Of a stretch of DNA of 64,000 nt, positions 1-9,205 are shown one piece after another. A model generated the notes under the pieces. It was given only the letters and a program-made list of their open reading frames with translations, searched no databases and had not been told where the DNA came from. Both the position numbers and the translations under genes were made by a program. The stretch is from Pseudomonas sp. ANT_H4 (GTDB taxonomy: Bacteria; Pseudomonadota; Gammaproteobacteria; Pseudomonadales; Pseudomonadaceae), in contig NZ_VOBG01000010.1 of assembly GCF_008369295.1 (NCBI RefSeq), positions 62,001 to 126,000 on the forward strand. Reading direction: 5' to 3'. The first letter of the stretch is position 1; each line of letters starts with the position of its first letter.

Positions 1-802
1 CTGGCGGCGGGTACAGCTTTTTCCTTTGCAGATAGGTAGCGAGAGGAGCATTGAAAATAAATACGCCGAATACTCCTTCCCACAATAGTGTTAGAAACCA
101 GCCGCGCTTTTTGGCCTTGTCGTTCATGTAATCGATGTAGTAACGCAGATTTGCACCTGAATTGAGCGCTGCGGCTTCCGGGGCAGCCTCAGGCCCAATC
201 TCCATGTAGCTACGCATACACTCCCACAACGCCATGGCCGTGGTGCCGCCGCCACAGTTAAACCCGAACCAAAAATGCTTGTTATCCTCCTTGGCCTGCG
301 GGTCAGGATTGTCAAAGCCAATGATCAATAAGCCCATCGTAGCTTTACCTGCCTGACTCACCGACGACTGCTGCGTGGCCGCCGCCGTCACGCTTTCCCA
401 GGGGACAATCCAGTACTCGCCATCCTCTCGTGGCACACACACTTCGCGGCGTTGTCGATTAAAACGCACCGGTAAAGGCACATCGCGAAATAGGCCCTGA
501 ATTAAAAAAAGCGTGGGAATCCCAATGATGATTCCGCCTCCGACAAGAGTAAACACACTGAGATCGGGGGCAATATTTCTAAACGCAAAGGCCAGCCCCA
601 AAAACAGCATTACCATCGGCCACAGCACCATCACCGCCGAGCCGATACTGTAGTTACCAATGTCGAGAAACACCTCGTTCTTGCGCCAAATGGTGCTGAG
701 CACATCCGAGGGTTTTTCACCGGTGGGAATGGGCAACGGCGCCAAGTAGTCATTGCGCGAAAACAGCCGTTTTTTTGTGGTGCCTGCTGGTGGCGTACTC
801 AT
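1..802 (-). CDS. DUF6708 family protein, second tandem copy (C-terminus outside window)
   Basis: This is an open frame of 267 codons that runs off the left edge, so the C-terminus is missing. It begins with the ATG at 800-802, which overlaps the TGA of the preceding copy (ATGA). The first ~35 residues are identical to the upstream paralogue (MSTPPAGTTKKRLFS...). The two then diverge in the hydrophobic stretch around residues 60-85 and again after residue ~195. Two membrane segments are visible around residues 50-95 and another near the C-terminal edge (EGVFGVFIFNAPL). Proteins with this domain often sit directly downstream of VasX-like T6SS effectors, so an immunity role in the inner membrane is inferred from context. 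The assignment to DUF6708 is from memory of the family; no biochemical function is visible. Confidence 0.72.
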   Translation of the reverse strand, partial: MSTPPAGTTKKRLFSRNDYLAPLPIPTGEKPSDVLSTIWRKNEVFLDIGNYSIGSAVMVLWPMVMLFLGLAFAFRNIAPDLSVFTLVGGGIIIGIPTLFLIQGLFRDVPLPVRFNRQRREVCVPREDGEYWIVPWESVTAAATQQSSVSQAGKATMGLLIIGFDNPDPQAKEDNKHFWFGFNCGGGTTAMALWECMRSYMEIGPEAAPEAAALNSGANLRYYIDYMNDKAKKRGWFLTLLWEGVFGVFIFNAPLATYLQRKKLYPPP

Positions 803-1722
803 GCCGACTTCCTGATCACGGCCAATTCCGCCTCACGCGTGGCGATGGCTACTTCCAACTCAGGGGATCGCTCGGCCCACTGCTCGGGCGGCAGCGGTTT
901 GGACCATTCGATGATGTCGGGATATGGCAGTTCCGGTGGCGGGTTCAGTTTCCAGCGTTCAAGCACATCTATCAGTAGCGTGTTAAAAATAAAAATCCCG
1001 CAGAAGCCTTCCCACAAAGCGGTTATAAACCAGCCTCTCAACTTCGCAGCCTTGATAAGGTCGTCCAGGTAGGTAGCCCATATTCCTTTAGATCTGTCGA
1101 AGCGTGCCGTCTGATCTTCAACAGCGTCCGGCCCAATCTCCATGTAGCTACGCATGCACTCCCACAACGCCATGGCCGTGGTGCCGCCACCACAGTTAAA
1201 TCCGAACCAAAAATGCTTGTTATCCTCCTTGGCCTGCGGATCAGGATTCTCAAAGCCAATGATCAATAAGCCCATCGTAGCTTTACCCGCCTGACTCACC
1301 GACGACTGCTGCGTGGCCGCCGCCGTCACGCTTTCCCATGGGACAATCCAGTACTCGCCATCCTCTCGTGGCACGCACACCTCACGGCGTTGCCGATTAA
1401 AGCGCACCGGTAAAGGCACATCGCGAAATAGGCCCTGAATTAAAAAAAGCGTGGGAATCCCAATGATGATTAACGCTCCGCCCCACATTAGAGGGTCAGG
1501 AGTGATGTAACTCATTAATAAAAACAGCATCGCCATCGGCCATAGCACCATCACTGCCGAGCCGATGCTGTAGTTTCCGATGTCGAGAAACACCTCGTTC
1601 TTGCGCCAAATGGTGTTGAGCACATCCGAGGGTTTTTCACCGGTGGGAATGGGCAACGGCGCCAAGTAGTCATTGCGCGAAAACAGCCGTTTTTTTGTGG
1701 TGCCTGCCGGTGGCGTACTCAT
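799..1722 (-). CDS. DUF6708 family membrane protein, putative T6SS immunity protein
   Basis: A 307-residue protein starting at an ATG that overlaps the stop of the VasX-like effector gene by ATGA, implying translational coupling. Hydrophobic segments lie at about residues 50-70 (GSAVMVLWPMAMLFLL) and 78-97 (GGALIIIGIPTLFLIQGLF), with a third near residues 230-252 (FITALWEGFCGIFIF). The middle of the protein carries a soluble domain with a conserved PREDGEYWIVPWESV segment. It is the first of two tandem paralogues. By analogy with other toxin-immunity pairs, a membrane protein encoded right after a membrane-active toxin is a good immunity candidate, but that is inference. Confidence 0.78.
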   Translation of the reverse strand: MSTPPAGTTKKRLFSRNDYLAPLPIPTGEKPSDVLNTIWRKNEVFLDIGNYSIGSAVMVLWPMAMLFLLMSYITPDPLMWGGALIIIGIPTLFLIQGLFRDVPLPVRFNRQRREVCVPREDGEYWIVPWESVTAAATQQSSVSQAGKATMGLLIIGFENPDPQAKEDNKHFWFGFNCGGGTTAMALWECMRSYMEIGPDAVEDQTARFDRSKGIWATYLDDLIKAAKLRGWFITALWEGFCGIFIFNTLLIDVLERWKLNPPPELPYPDIIEWSKPLPPEQWAERSPELEVAIATREAELAVIRKSA

Positions 1723-4700
1723 GCGCGGTCCTTGGGTTGCAGGTAAGTAGAGCCTGAACGCTCACTGTCGAGCGGGTAGCTTGGCACACGATCCAGTTCC
1801 GGTGTCGGATCAGCCCGCAGGGCGATCACACCTCCGTTGTCACTCAGGGTAAAGGCCACGCCGCGTTCACCGCCGATAAAGTTGCGGGCGCCCAGCAGCG
1901 CGGTCAATGGCGTGCGATACCGCAAGCGCAGGGAGATCGTGCGGGGTGGGGTGCTAAGGACACCTTGTACTGAACTGAAGGGGCCGCTCAGGCGTAAACC
2001 TTGGCCTTCGTTAGCGGGTATCCAGCAACAGGTACTGCCGGGCAGCCAGTGAGGTGCCATATCCCGCCAAGGGCGAGGCGGTTGGTAGTTGTTGGTCGGG
2101 CTGTTTTTGATCAAGTCGCGGTAGCGCTGGGTATCCACCGGATCACCGATCAGGCTCAGTTCCAGGTAGGCGCTGCTGGGCTCGGCCCCAGGCAAGTCAA
2201 TCGTCAAGCTATTGATGGCACTTACGGAAGTCAGCCCGGAAGGAGCACTTGAACTGCCCATTACCGAGCTGCTCTCCATGCTCACTCGTGGGGTATACAG
2301 GATGCCGTACAGTTGGTTGAGTTCGTCTAGTTGGGCCTTGGCTGCGATAGGATCTAAATTCCCTGCTCGGGCTTTTGACCAGCAGCAGAAGTTGAGGAAA
2401 TTTTGCAGTGGGGTTTGCTGAAAGAACCAAGTGATCAGGTACAGCACGCCCAGCGCGAACATGATCCAGTTGAGCGGGCCCATGCATAGCGAGTAGCGCA
2501 TGATCGCCGCCTCCACTTCCACCAGTCCAGCTAAGGTTCTCATCGTGTAGGTAGCCCCCAACAGAGCCTGACTACCATAAGCCGCTATTTGCCCACCAAC
2601 GACCGCCTTGCGCATCTGGAACCAAGGATCGATATGCGTCTGGCTGCTTTCCAGCTGAAGTTGCAGTGATTTGTATTCGTTTAGGGCCGCGCTAAATGAC
2701 AATCCACCAATCACCCCACCAAACAGGGTGAGGGTTGGGGCCGCTGCGGAGCGAATCAGAAATCGATCCTTCCCCAACCCCTGCCGCACCTGATTATCAA
2801 TTACCGCCGTCAGCGCGGCGGCGGCATACAACGACGCTGACACCGTATCGTTGAGGCGCTGACTGTCCATCCCCTCCACGGCTGCGGCCTGACTCAAGTA
2901 GTTACTCGCATTGAGCGTGTTCAGCAGCAAGGCCGCCAGCGGCACCACTCCACCGCTATTGGTCACAAAGGAAGAGTTCACGATGCCTGACACGCGTCCG
3001 ACGCCTATGGCTTCCCCCGTGGTGCGGGCCCATTGGGTCAGCCCTTCCGCTTGTTGGCCCAGTAATCTCCAGACTTGAGTGCCTCCCTCGCTCACAGACT
3101 GTAAACGGGCCTCGCTGCCCAGGCGAGCAGCAACGAAGACTCCTAGCCAGGCACTGCTGAAGGTTTTATCGCCTTTGAGCAACAGCAACGACGCAGCCAG
3201 ACGGTTGACCAGCACGCTCCATGCGCCATGGGCGTCTCGGGCCATGCTCGCAAGGTCGTCCAGAATCGGCGCGGCCAGTGGCACAAGTGCCTGATGGGTA
3301 GCCGCGATATTCTCAGAGGCCAGTGCGGCCATCAGCTCGCCCAGGCGAGTGCTGTTGTTAATGCCCGCATCGAGCGAGGGCGTCCAGGCACGGAAAAGTT
3401 GTGTCAGTGCGCCGCCATCGGCGGCTCGCACGTAGTCGGCGTATTGTTCCGCACCCTGGGCACGAATGCATTGGGCGGTCAGGCAACCGGTGGCCAGTTC
3501 GGTTAACCAGTGCCGAGTGTCCAGGTCATAGTAATCGACAAACCAGGTGCCGCTGGCGGACCGTTTGAGGTAAACGTCCCGGTCCGCAAACAGTGTCTGA
3601 TGGCGTTGTTCGACATGCTGGAAATGCGCTGGCGCGGTGGTATCGAGCCAGGTGTTCATCGCTGTCAGATCGATATACTTGCCGACCTTGGCACTGAGGA
3701 AATCGTTGTCGAGGTTGGCCTGCTTTTCAGCACGGTATTCACGCACCACGTATTCCGCTTCGTTGTACAAATCGGCCGGAATAAAAGCCTGTACGGGCGC
3801 AACGATACTGGCAATTCGCGCATCACGGGCGGAGGCTTCGCTCGCGCTCGGCTGACCGCCGTATTGACGGGCATGGGTTTCATCCTTGAGCGCATCATCC
3901 AACTGGTGCTGAGCATCCAGCATGACCTTACCCTGCTCAGGCGTAAGGTTGATGTCACGGCTCTTGTAGCGATAGCTGAGAGTGCCCGCCAGTTCAGCCC
4001 CATCTTCGCTGACTAGACTGCGAATAAACCCACCGATGCTTAGGCGCAGGTTGTTATCACCGATCCACTGTTCGTGTCGCGCCTCCACCGACTCTTGCTC
4101 ATGGTTGATATCACGCAGTACGCCCAGGTCGTCATCCAGGCAGGCAAAGACAGGAAACAACCCATTGGCCTGCGCCTTGGCAGTGCTCAGCCAATCCTGA
4201 GTGCTCTGACCCTCCCACCGTTCGGCACTCCACTCGCCCGGTGGCTCATCACTGGCCTCGGGGTGTTGGGCGATGACAATCTCGCGCTCACGTGAACGGT
4301 GCATGGCCTCGGTGTACGCGTTGATATTGGGCGTGGTCGGGGCTTTCATCGCGGTCGCGCCCAGTGCATCCGTATCATCACCGCCCCGTTGTTGGTCAGC
4401 CTTCATCGACCGGGCATAGGTGACCGGGATGAGTTCGGCCATGACCTGATCGGCTTTGACCAGCGGTGGGCAATGAGGCGCCTGTAGCTCGTTGGCCACC
4501 GTGCGCAAGGCAACGTGACGCATGTGCGCACTGCGTTTGGAGCTGCTGTCACTCAGCGCCTTGCAGTGTTCTGGATTCAGTGGGAACTCGCTATAGAGCA
4601 TCCAGGCGTCATAGATTTTCTTCAGGGCCAGACCTGTCAGGGTGCCATCCAGCACGACGGTGGCATCGGCTTCCAGCGCTTGTTCACTCAGCAAACCATT

Positions 4701-4991
4701 CGGCCCGATGGCATAGCGCTTGAGAGGCCCCTGGTCCTGCCACAGATAAAGAAAACCTCCCCGCAGGCGGCGTGCCGCCATAGCGTGGCTCTGGGTAGCC
4801 ACGCCGGGCACGCAGCAAGGATGGGCGGCTTTTTCTTCCGCCAGGGCATACCGCACGGGCACTACGAATATGTCGGGTTGGTGGGCTGGGCAGGGCGTAA
4901 TTGAACTGTTGATATCTTCGTGGGGCATCGCCTTGGCGGCCCGGTTAGCCTGAGCCAACCGATCAACCATGGCCAGTTTTTCAGCACTCAT
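1719..4991 (-). CDS. VasX-like T6SS effector (BTH_I2691 family toxin)
   Basis: A 1090-residue protein whose N-terminal ~200 residues resemble the VasX N-terminal region of type VI effectors: an early CPAH motif near residue 34, then RLRGGFLYLW around 75-84 and YAIGPNGL near 93-100. The C-terminal half is rich in hydrophobic helices at roughly residues 678-692, 720-730, 752-767 and 842-858 (IMFALGVLYLITWFF). This fits a pore-forming or membrane-perturbing toxin of the VasX/colicin-like kind. No signal peptide is present, as expected for T6SS cargo. It overlaps the DUF4123 gene upstream and the DUF6708 gene downstream by ATGA. The neighbours identify the delivery route: VgrG tip, DUF4123 adaptor, toxin, immunity. 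The target is inferred to be the inner membrane of competing cells. Confidence 0.82.
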   Translation of the reverse strand: MSAEKLAMVDRLAQANRAAKAMPHEDINSSITPCPAHQPDIFVVPVRYALAEEKAAHPCCVPGVATQSHAMAARRLRGGFLYLWQDQGPLKRYAIGPNGLLSEQALEADATVVLDGTLTGLALKKIYDAWMLYSEFPLNPEHCKALSDSSSKRSAHMRHVALRTVANELQAPHCPPLVKADQVMAELIPVTYARSMKADQQRGGDDTDALGATAMKAPTTPNINAYTEAMHRSREREIVIAQHPEASDEPPGEWSAERWEGQSTQDWLSTAKAQANGLFPVFACLDDDLGVLRDINHEQESVEARHEQWIGDNNLRLSIGGFIRSLVSEDGAELAGTLSYRYKSRDINLTPEQGKVMLDAQHQLDDALKDETHARQYGGQPSASEASARDARIASIVAPVQAFIPADLYNEAEYVVREYRAEKQANLDNDFLSAKVGKYIDLTAMNTWLDTTAPAHFQHVEQRHQTLFADRDVYLKRSASGTWFVDYYDLDTRHWLTELATGCLTAQCIRAQGAEQYADYVRAADGGALTQLFRAWTPSLDAGINNSTRLGELMAALASENIAATHQALVPLAAPILDDLASMARDAHGAWSVLVNRLAASLLLLKGDKTFSSAWLGVFVAARLGSEARLQSVSEGGTQVWRLLGQQAEGLTQWARTTGEAIGVGRVSGIVNSSFVTNSGGVVPLAALLLNTLNASNYLSQAAAVEGMDSQRLNDTVSASLYAAAALTAVIDNQVRQGLGKDRFLIRSAAAPTLTLFGGVIGGLSFSAALNEYKSLQLQLESSQTHIDPWFQMRKAVVGGQIAAYGSQALLGATYTMRTLAGLVEVEAAIMRYSLCMGPLNWIMFALGVLYLITWFFQQTPLQNFLNFCCWSKARAGNLDPIAAKAQLDELNQLYGILYTPRVSMESSSVMGSSSAPSGLTSVSAINSLTIDLPGAEPSSAYLELSLIGDPVDTQRYRDLIKNSPTNNYQPPRPWRDMAPHWLPGSTCCWIPANEGQGLRLSGPFSSVQGVLSTPPRTISLRLRYRTPLTALLGARNFIGGERGVAFTLSDNGGVIALRADPTPELDRVPSYPLDSERSGSTYLQPKDRA

Positions 4992-5839
4992 GCGGATAGT
5001 TCCTTATCGGTGAGCTGCTGGCGCTCTAGTTCAGCACTCAGGTTGTCCAGACGTTGTTCAGGTAAAATCCCAGGCTCGGTGAGAATCTGTCGGTAAACGG
5101 CATGGCCGGGAGCGTCAGGAAAGTCATTGCCTAGTAAGGCGTGAAAGCTGGCCCAGCGAGTGACTTCATCGGCGGCACCGTAGCCTTGCCGTTCAGCGCT
5201 GAGCTGACAGGTCGTGACCCACTGCTGCTGTGCGGCGTGATCCAATCCTTGCAGGCACTGAGGGAAGTGCTGCTGACAATGCTCGATCAACTGCTGGGCA
5301 AGACGCTGCCGCTTGGCTTCGCTCAAGTGATCCAGTTGTTCTGGGGTCAGGCATAACCAAGGCTTTTCCGTATACTGCGCGATGGGCTGCTCAGGGTTTT
5401 CCTGACGAATAAATCCGGAGCTATGAGCCAATTTCGGCAGCAAAATAAGTCGGATTGGCCCCATCAATCGATCACGCGCCTGGGGCTCCAGACCAGTCAG
5501 CCACAAACGCGTGATACGGGGGTCGTAGTAACGAAAAAGGACCCTGGCATCGCCCTCGACGCGGGCGTGAATCAGGCTGCGCAGGTGCTGAAATACAACG
5601 TCTTCACCGGCCTCTGATTCCAGCCAGATACCCGCCGTTGCACTCCACTCCAGTGCAAAGATGTGGGCCAACGGGCTGCTGGGGGAAACCGGCACCAGTA
5701 TCGGGCCGATATCCGCCAGCTTGCTGTAGGCAGTGTGCTGATACAGCGACTGAAACTTAGTGTTTTTCCCCTGATCCAGCAGGCGCTCGGACAGGTTGTC
5801 GATCTGAGCACCATCCAGCAGTAAATAAGCCTGATTCAT
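4988..5839 (-). CDS. DUF4123 T6SS effector adaptor (Tap/TEC-like)
   Basis: A 283-residue protein. DUF4123 proteins act as chaperones or adaptors that load a specific effector onto its cognate VgrG. Visible family features are the N-terminal YLLLDGAQ opening, a LEWSATAGIWLESEAGEDV region and a RYYDPRITRLWL motif around residues 110-121. The start chosen is the ATG at 5837-5839 because it overlaps the vgrG stop codon (ATGA). A longer frame reaching 5866 exists but would begin inside vgrG. The gene sits between vgrG and the VasX-like effector, the canonical place for an adaptor dedicated to that effector. Confidence 0.88.
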   Translation of the reverse strand: MNQAYLLLDGAQIDNLSERLLDQGKNTKFQSLYQHTAYSKLADIGPILVPVSPSSPLAHIFALEWSATAGIWLESEAGEDVVFQHLRSLIHARVEGDARVLFRYYDPRITRLWLTGLEPQARDRLMGPIRLILLPKLAHSSGFIRQENPEQPIAQYTEKPWLCLTPEQLDHLSEAKRQRLAQQLIEHCQQHFPQCLQGLDHAAQQQWVTTCQLSAERQGYGAADEVTRWASFHALLGNDFPDAPGHAVYRQILTEPGILPEQRLDNLSAELERQQLTDKELSA

Positions 5840-7905
5840 GCATTCAACTCCGCTAGTTTTTGACACACCGCACAGACCGGTGCGGCATGACGTGCGGCCT
5901 GAATCAACGCAGACGTTTGCGTGGCCAGTGACGGAGCAACCAACACCTCGGCGACCTCCGGTATGACCGAAAGGGCCTGCTGTGCAGGAACCCCCGCCAT
6001 AGGTGCACCACCCTGGACGATGGGCACGCTGCTGAAAATCCCCCCAGGGGTGATAACGATGTGGTGACCTCCTGCGCTGAGCGTTAGGCTCATGCCGGCA
6101 TCTACTACCACATTGGTGGCTGTGACGTGAGCGTGTGCCCCGGCCTGAATCACCAGCGTACCGTCTGCCGTAGTGCTGCTATTGCCGGTGATGGAGATCA
6201 GTTCGTTACCACCGATCACCGTGTTACGCAGACCTTGGGTAGTGTGTAGCTCGTCGCCACTGATCAGGCTGGAGCTGTTGTTATCGACCTGCTCAAAGCG
6301 GTCATGATTGATCAGGCTGTGACTGTCACGAGTAATTTGCTCGCGGCGGTCGTTACCGATCTTGGTGTCGCTGTCGTTGAGGATCACCTGTTCGATGTCA
6401 CGCTGAGCACGCAGGTAGATCAGCTCCCGCCCAGCGCGGTCTTCAATCGACAATTCGTTGTAACCACCGCTGTCCGGCGAGCTATGGCTACGCAGGACCG
6501 TTTTGGTTTTATTCGCGGGCAAGGGGTACGGCACTGGCATGACCTTGTTAGGTACGCACCCCGTAATCAACGGATTGTCAGGATTACCTTCCAGGTAGGT
6601 CACCACCACTTCCATACCGATACGGGGAATGGTCACCGAACCGAAACTTTCTCCGGCCCAGCTGGATGACACCCGTAGCCAGCAACTGCTCTTGTCGCTA
6701 CCCAGTTCAGCGCGATCCCAATGGAACTCGACCTTCACGCGGCCATACTCGTCGCAGAAAATCTCTTCCCCTTCCGGACCAGTGACACGGGCGGTCTGGC
6801 TGACCAACACCGATCTGCGCGAGACCAGCGGAGGACGGTAGAACACGTCCCAGGGAATCGCGCTGAAGCTGTTGCGGTAACCTTGGGTAAAGCCGTCTTC
6901 GGGTTTAACGTCGCTGGTGATCGCCTCCTCAAGTGACTGAGGTTGCTTGCCTGAGTGAGTCACATTGAGCAACAACCACAACTCATTGCACGGCTGACGC
7001 GGATGTTCGATCAGGTTGAAGAAGTGGCCACTGCGCAGGATTGGCTGGTCGCTTTTACCCTCGGCCAACTGGTAGTCGGTACGGTGCCGCTCCAGGGCCT
7101 GCCGGGCAATTTGTTTGCCGAGCTTTTCATTTTCATGCAGCACCGGGTAACGGTAGTCTTCGAGAGCCGGAGTGAACTCGGCAGTGAATTGGCTTTCCAG
7201 CAACTGGCTTGGGCGTTTTAAATCATAGCCCCGGCGGGTGGTTGTGCTGGTTCGGGTGCTAAAACGCATCGAGAACTGGCTGACGACCGGGTGATCCGCG
7301 GCCAGGCCAGAGCCTTGCTGATACGGTGTTTCGCCCAGTTTGGGAAAGTAGGTCTGATCGTCGGTGAACACCAACTGGTGGCCACCCTCGCTGTGCTGAT
7401 GGTGCCAGGAAATCCCGTCCTCGCTGCACAGCCTTTGGACGTACTCGTAGTCGGATTCACCGTACTGAGTGCAGTATTCGCGTTCAGGGCTGGTGCTGAC
7501 ATGGAAAGTATACGCATCGGCCAGGATGCCATGTCCATTGAGTACCTTGGCGATAATTTGCGGCACCGTCAGACGCTGAAAAATCCGTTGGTTATGGCTG
7601 AACTGCAAATAGTGCAGCGCCGGCACCAGGGTCAGGTGATAACGCGTCAGGCGCTTACCCGCTTCACCCACGAACACATCTTCGATGCGCCCATGAATCC
7701 CTTCGCCGTTCAGGCCAAACTGGAGAAAAGCCGGCTGGCTGAGCAGGCTTTCTAGATCGAAATCAGGGGACTCACTGACCAGTTCAATCTGGATCGCATA
7801 CAAGCTGCTGATGGCTTCAGTGCCGTAAAAAGCTAGAACTTTGAAGTTGTTGCGAACAGAGGGAATCACTAACGCGAAGTGCGCAGTATTAGCAGGCGCG
7901 AACAT
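5836..7905 (-). CDS. vgrG: Type VI secretion system tip protein VgrG
   Basis: A 689-residue VgrG, forming the trimeric spike that caps the Hcp tube. The N-terminal gp27-like part covers roughly residues 1-370. It is followed by the gp5-like OB fold (the segment RVTGPEGEEIFCDEYGRVKVEF and the GSVTIPRIGMEVVVTYLEG motif), and then by the repetitive needle with its DRAGRELIYLRAQRD and IGNDRREQI elements. The C-terminal ~100 residues are a short extension rather than a large enzymatic domain. The start ATG at 7903-7905 has an AAGGA-type ribosome binding site. It is the first gene of a five-gene island, with no T6SS sheath or baseplate genes in view, so this is an orphan vgrG island. Confidence 0.95.
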   Translation of the reverse strand: MFAPANTAHFALVIPSVRNNFKVLAFYGTEAISSLYAIQIELVSESPDFDLESLLSQPAFLQFGLNGEGIHGRIEDVFVGEAGKRLTRYHLTLVPALHYLQFSHNQRIFQRLTVPQIIAKVLNGHGILADAYTFHVSTSPEREYCTQYGESDYEYVQRLCSEDGISWHHQHSEGGHQLVFTDDQTYFPKLGETPYQQGSGLAADHPVVSQFSMRFSTRTSTTTRRGYDLKRPSQLLESQFTAEFTPALEDYRYPVLHENEKLGKQIARQALERHRTDYQLAEGKSDQPILRSGHFFNLIEHPRQPCNELWLLLNVTHSGKQPQSLEEAITSDVKPEDGFTQGYRNSFSAIPWDVFYRPPLVSRRSVLVSQTARVTGPEGEEIFCDEYGRVKVEFHWDRAELGSDKSSCWLRVSSSWAGESFGSVTIPRIGMEVVVTYLEGNPDNPLITGCVPNKVMPVPYPLPANKTKTVLRSHSSPDSGGYNELSIEDRAGRELIYLRAQRDIEQVILNDSDTKIGNDRREQITRDSHSLINHDRFEQVDNNSSSLISGDELHTTQGLRNTVIGGNELISITGNSSTTADGTLVIQAGAHAHVTATNVVVDAGMSLTLSAGGHHIVITPGGIFSSVPIVQGGAPMAGVPAQQALSVIPEVAEVLVAPSLATQTSALIQAARHAAPVCAVCQKLAELNA

Positions 7906-8310
7906 GCGCTTATCCTTAAGCTGAGAGAGGACGAAAAACGCGATGCCCCGGCCATACCGAACCTGAACACACTTAAACCTCCCAGCATGCTAACAAGGTG
8001 CCAAATGATTCTATGTAGGAAACGTCCTAAAATTCGCTCGAACTTTCACTATCGGAATGTTCGTCGTTTCTGCGGACTAGTCCAATTAGACATCCATCCA
8101 GCGAGAATTGGCACCAGACGAATAGTTATCAAAAAGGCTGAATCATCTTTTTTTGAGTTTCGGCTTGGCACCGAAAGTGGCTCGCTGCTGACTTCAGCGT
8201 AAGCGACAGACATCCGTGAGTGAGGGCAGCCGTGAAACGGTATAGATAAAACGGGTCAACGCACAGGGAGATTAACGTGCGTGATGTCATTTTACAGGGG
8301 CATAAATGCA
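7906..8310. other. Intergenic region upstream of vgrG
   Basis: About 400 bases lie between vgrG and the end of the efe operon. They are relatively AT-rich compared with the flanking genes and hold no convincing reading frame. The vgrG promoter must lie here, but I cannot assign a specific sigma factor site. Confidence 0.5.
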
Positions 8311-8335
8311 ATCGCGGGCAGTGGTCGCCCGCGAT
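8311..8335 (-). terminator. Hairpin after efeM, probable operon terminator
   Basis: A 9-bp perfect stem, ATCGCGGGC at 8311-8319 pairing with GCCCGCGAT at 8327-8335, with a 7-base loop, sits 24 bases beyond the efeM stop codon. The following T-run on the minus strand is weak, so termination efficiency is uncertain. Confidence 0.6.
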
Positions 8336-8358
8336 CATGACAGCTCAGTGAGTTGAAA

Positions 8359-9177
8359 TCAGTTCAAGCCCAGTTTGCCCCGCAAGGTCGACAGGTCTTC
8401 CGCCAGGGTATTGACCGGTCCCACCAGCGCCTTGCGGTCGTTTTCCTTGACCTTGTCGTAGGTCTCAAAGCCGCCATCGGCGGTTTTGTATTTGGCCAGG
8501 ATCTTGTCGACGGTGGCGAAGTTCTTGTCGACCTTGGCCAGGAAGGCCTTGTCCTGTTTCTCGATTTGCCCACGGAATAGGTCGACGATTTTTTTCGCGC
8601 CGTCGATGTTGCCCTGAAAGTCATACAGGTCGGTGTGGCTGTAGCGGTCTTCTTCACCGGAGATCTTGGTGGCGGCGACTTCTTCGAGCAGTGCGGCGGC
8701 GCCGCCGACGACTTTTTCCGGTGGGAAGGTCAGGCCGGCGACGCGGGTCTGCAGGTCTTTGACGTCCTTGTTCAAGCCGTCAGTCAGCGCATCCAGGCCT
8801 TGGGTGGTGTTCTCGGAGAACAGTGTGTATTCGATGCGATGGAAACCGGTGAAGTCATCGGCCTTCACGCCTTTTTCGTGGTCGTCGACCCGCGAATCGA
8901 TGGCAGCGTCGAGGTCGCTGAACAGCTCGGCGATCGGCTCGATGGACTCATAGTGAACGCGGGTTGGCGCATAGAGCTTCTTGGCCGTGGCCAGGTCGCC
9001 TTTCTTGACGGCGTCGGTGAACGCCTGGGTCTGGGTGACCAGTTCATCGATCTTGTCAGTGACGTAGATTTTGTAGTCCGAGACCGGGGCCACCAGGTCC
9101 AGCGGTGCCGTAGCGGCAAAGGCCGCCGGCGCAGAGAGGGTCAACAACAACGACAATGCCAGGGACGACTTTTTCAT
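8359..9177 (-). CDS. efeM: EfeM/EfeO-type periplasmic iron-uptake lipoprotein-like protein (M75 domain only)
   Basis: A 272-residue protein with an N-terminal signal peptide ([20 protein letters not shown]) followed by a single M75 peptidase-like imelysin domain. The HxxE metal motif appears as [10 protein letters not shown]. It lacks the N-terminal cupredoxin domain found in the upstream efeO product, which is the arrangement called EfeM. The family takes part in periplasmic ferrous iron handling with EfeU and EfeB. The ATG at 9175-9177 is chosen because it precedes the signal peptide directly; a longer frame extends into the efeB end. It is the last gene of the efeU-efeO-efeB-efeM operon, so the operon encodes two M75 proteins, one with and one without cupredoxin. 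Confidence 0.9.
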   Translation of the reverse strand: MKKSSLALSLLLTLSAPAAFAATAPLDLVAPVSDYKIYVTDKIDELVTQTQAFTDAVKKGDLATAKKLYAPTRVHYESIEPIAELFSDLDAAIDSRVDDHEKGVKADDFTGFHRIEYTLFSENTTQGLDALTDGLNKDVKDLQTRVAGLTFPPEKVVGGAAALLEEVAATKISGEEDRYSHTDLYDFQGNIDGAKKIVDLFRGQIEKQDKAFLAKVDKNFATVDKILAKYKTADGGFETYDKVKENDRKALVGPVNTLAEDLSTLRGKLGLN

Positions 9178-9205
9178 GGAAAGATTTTCCGCTGTGGGGT
9201 TGGTT

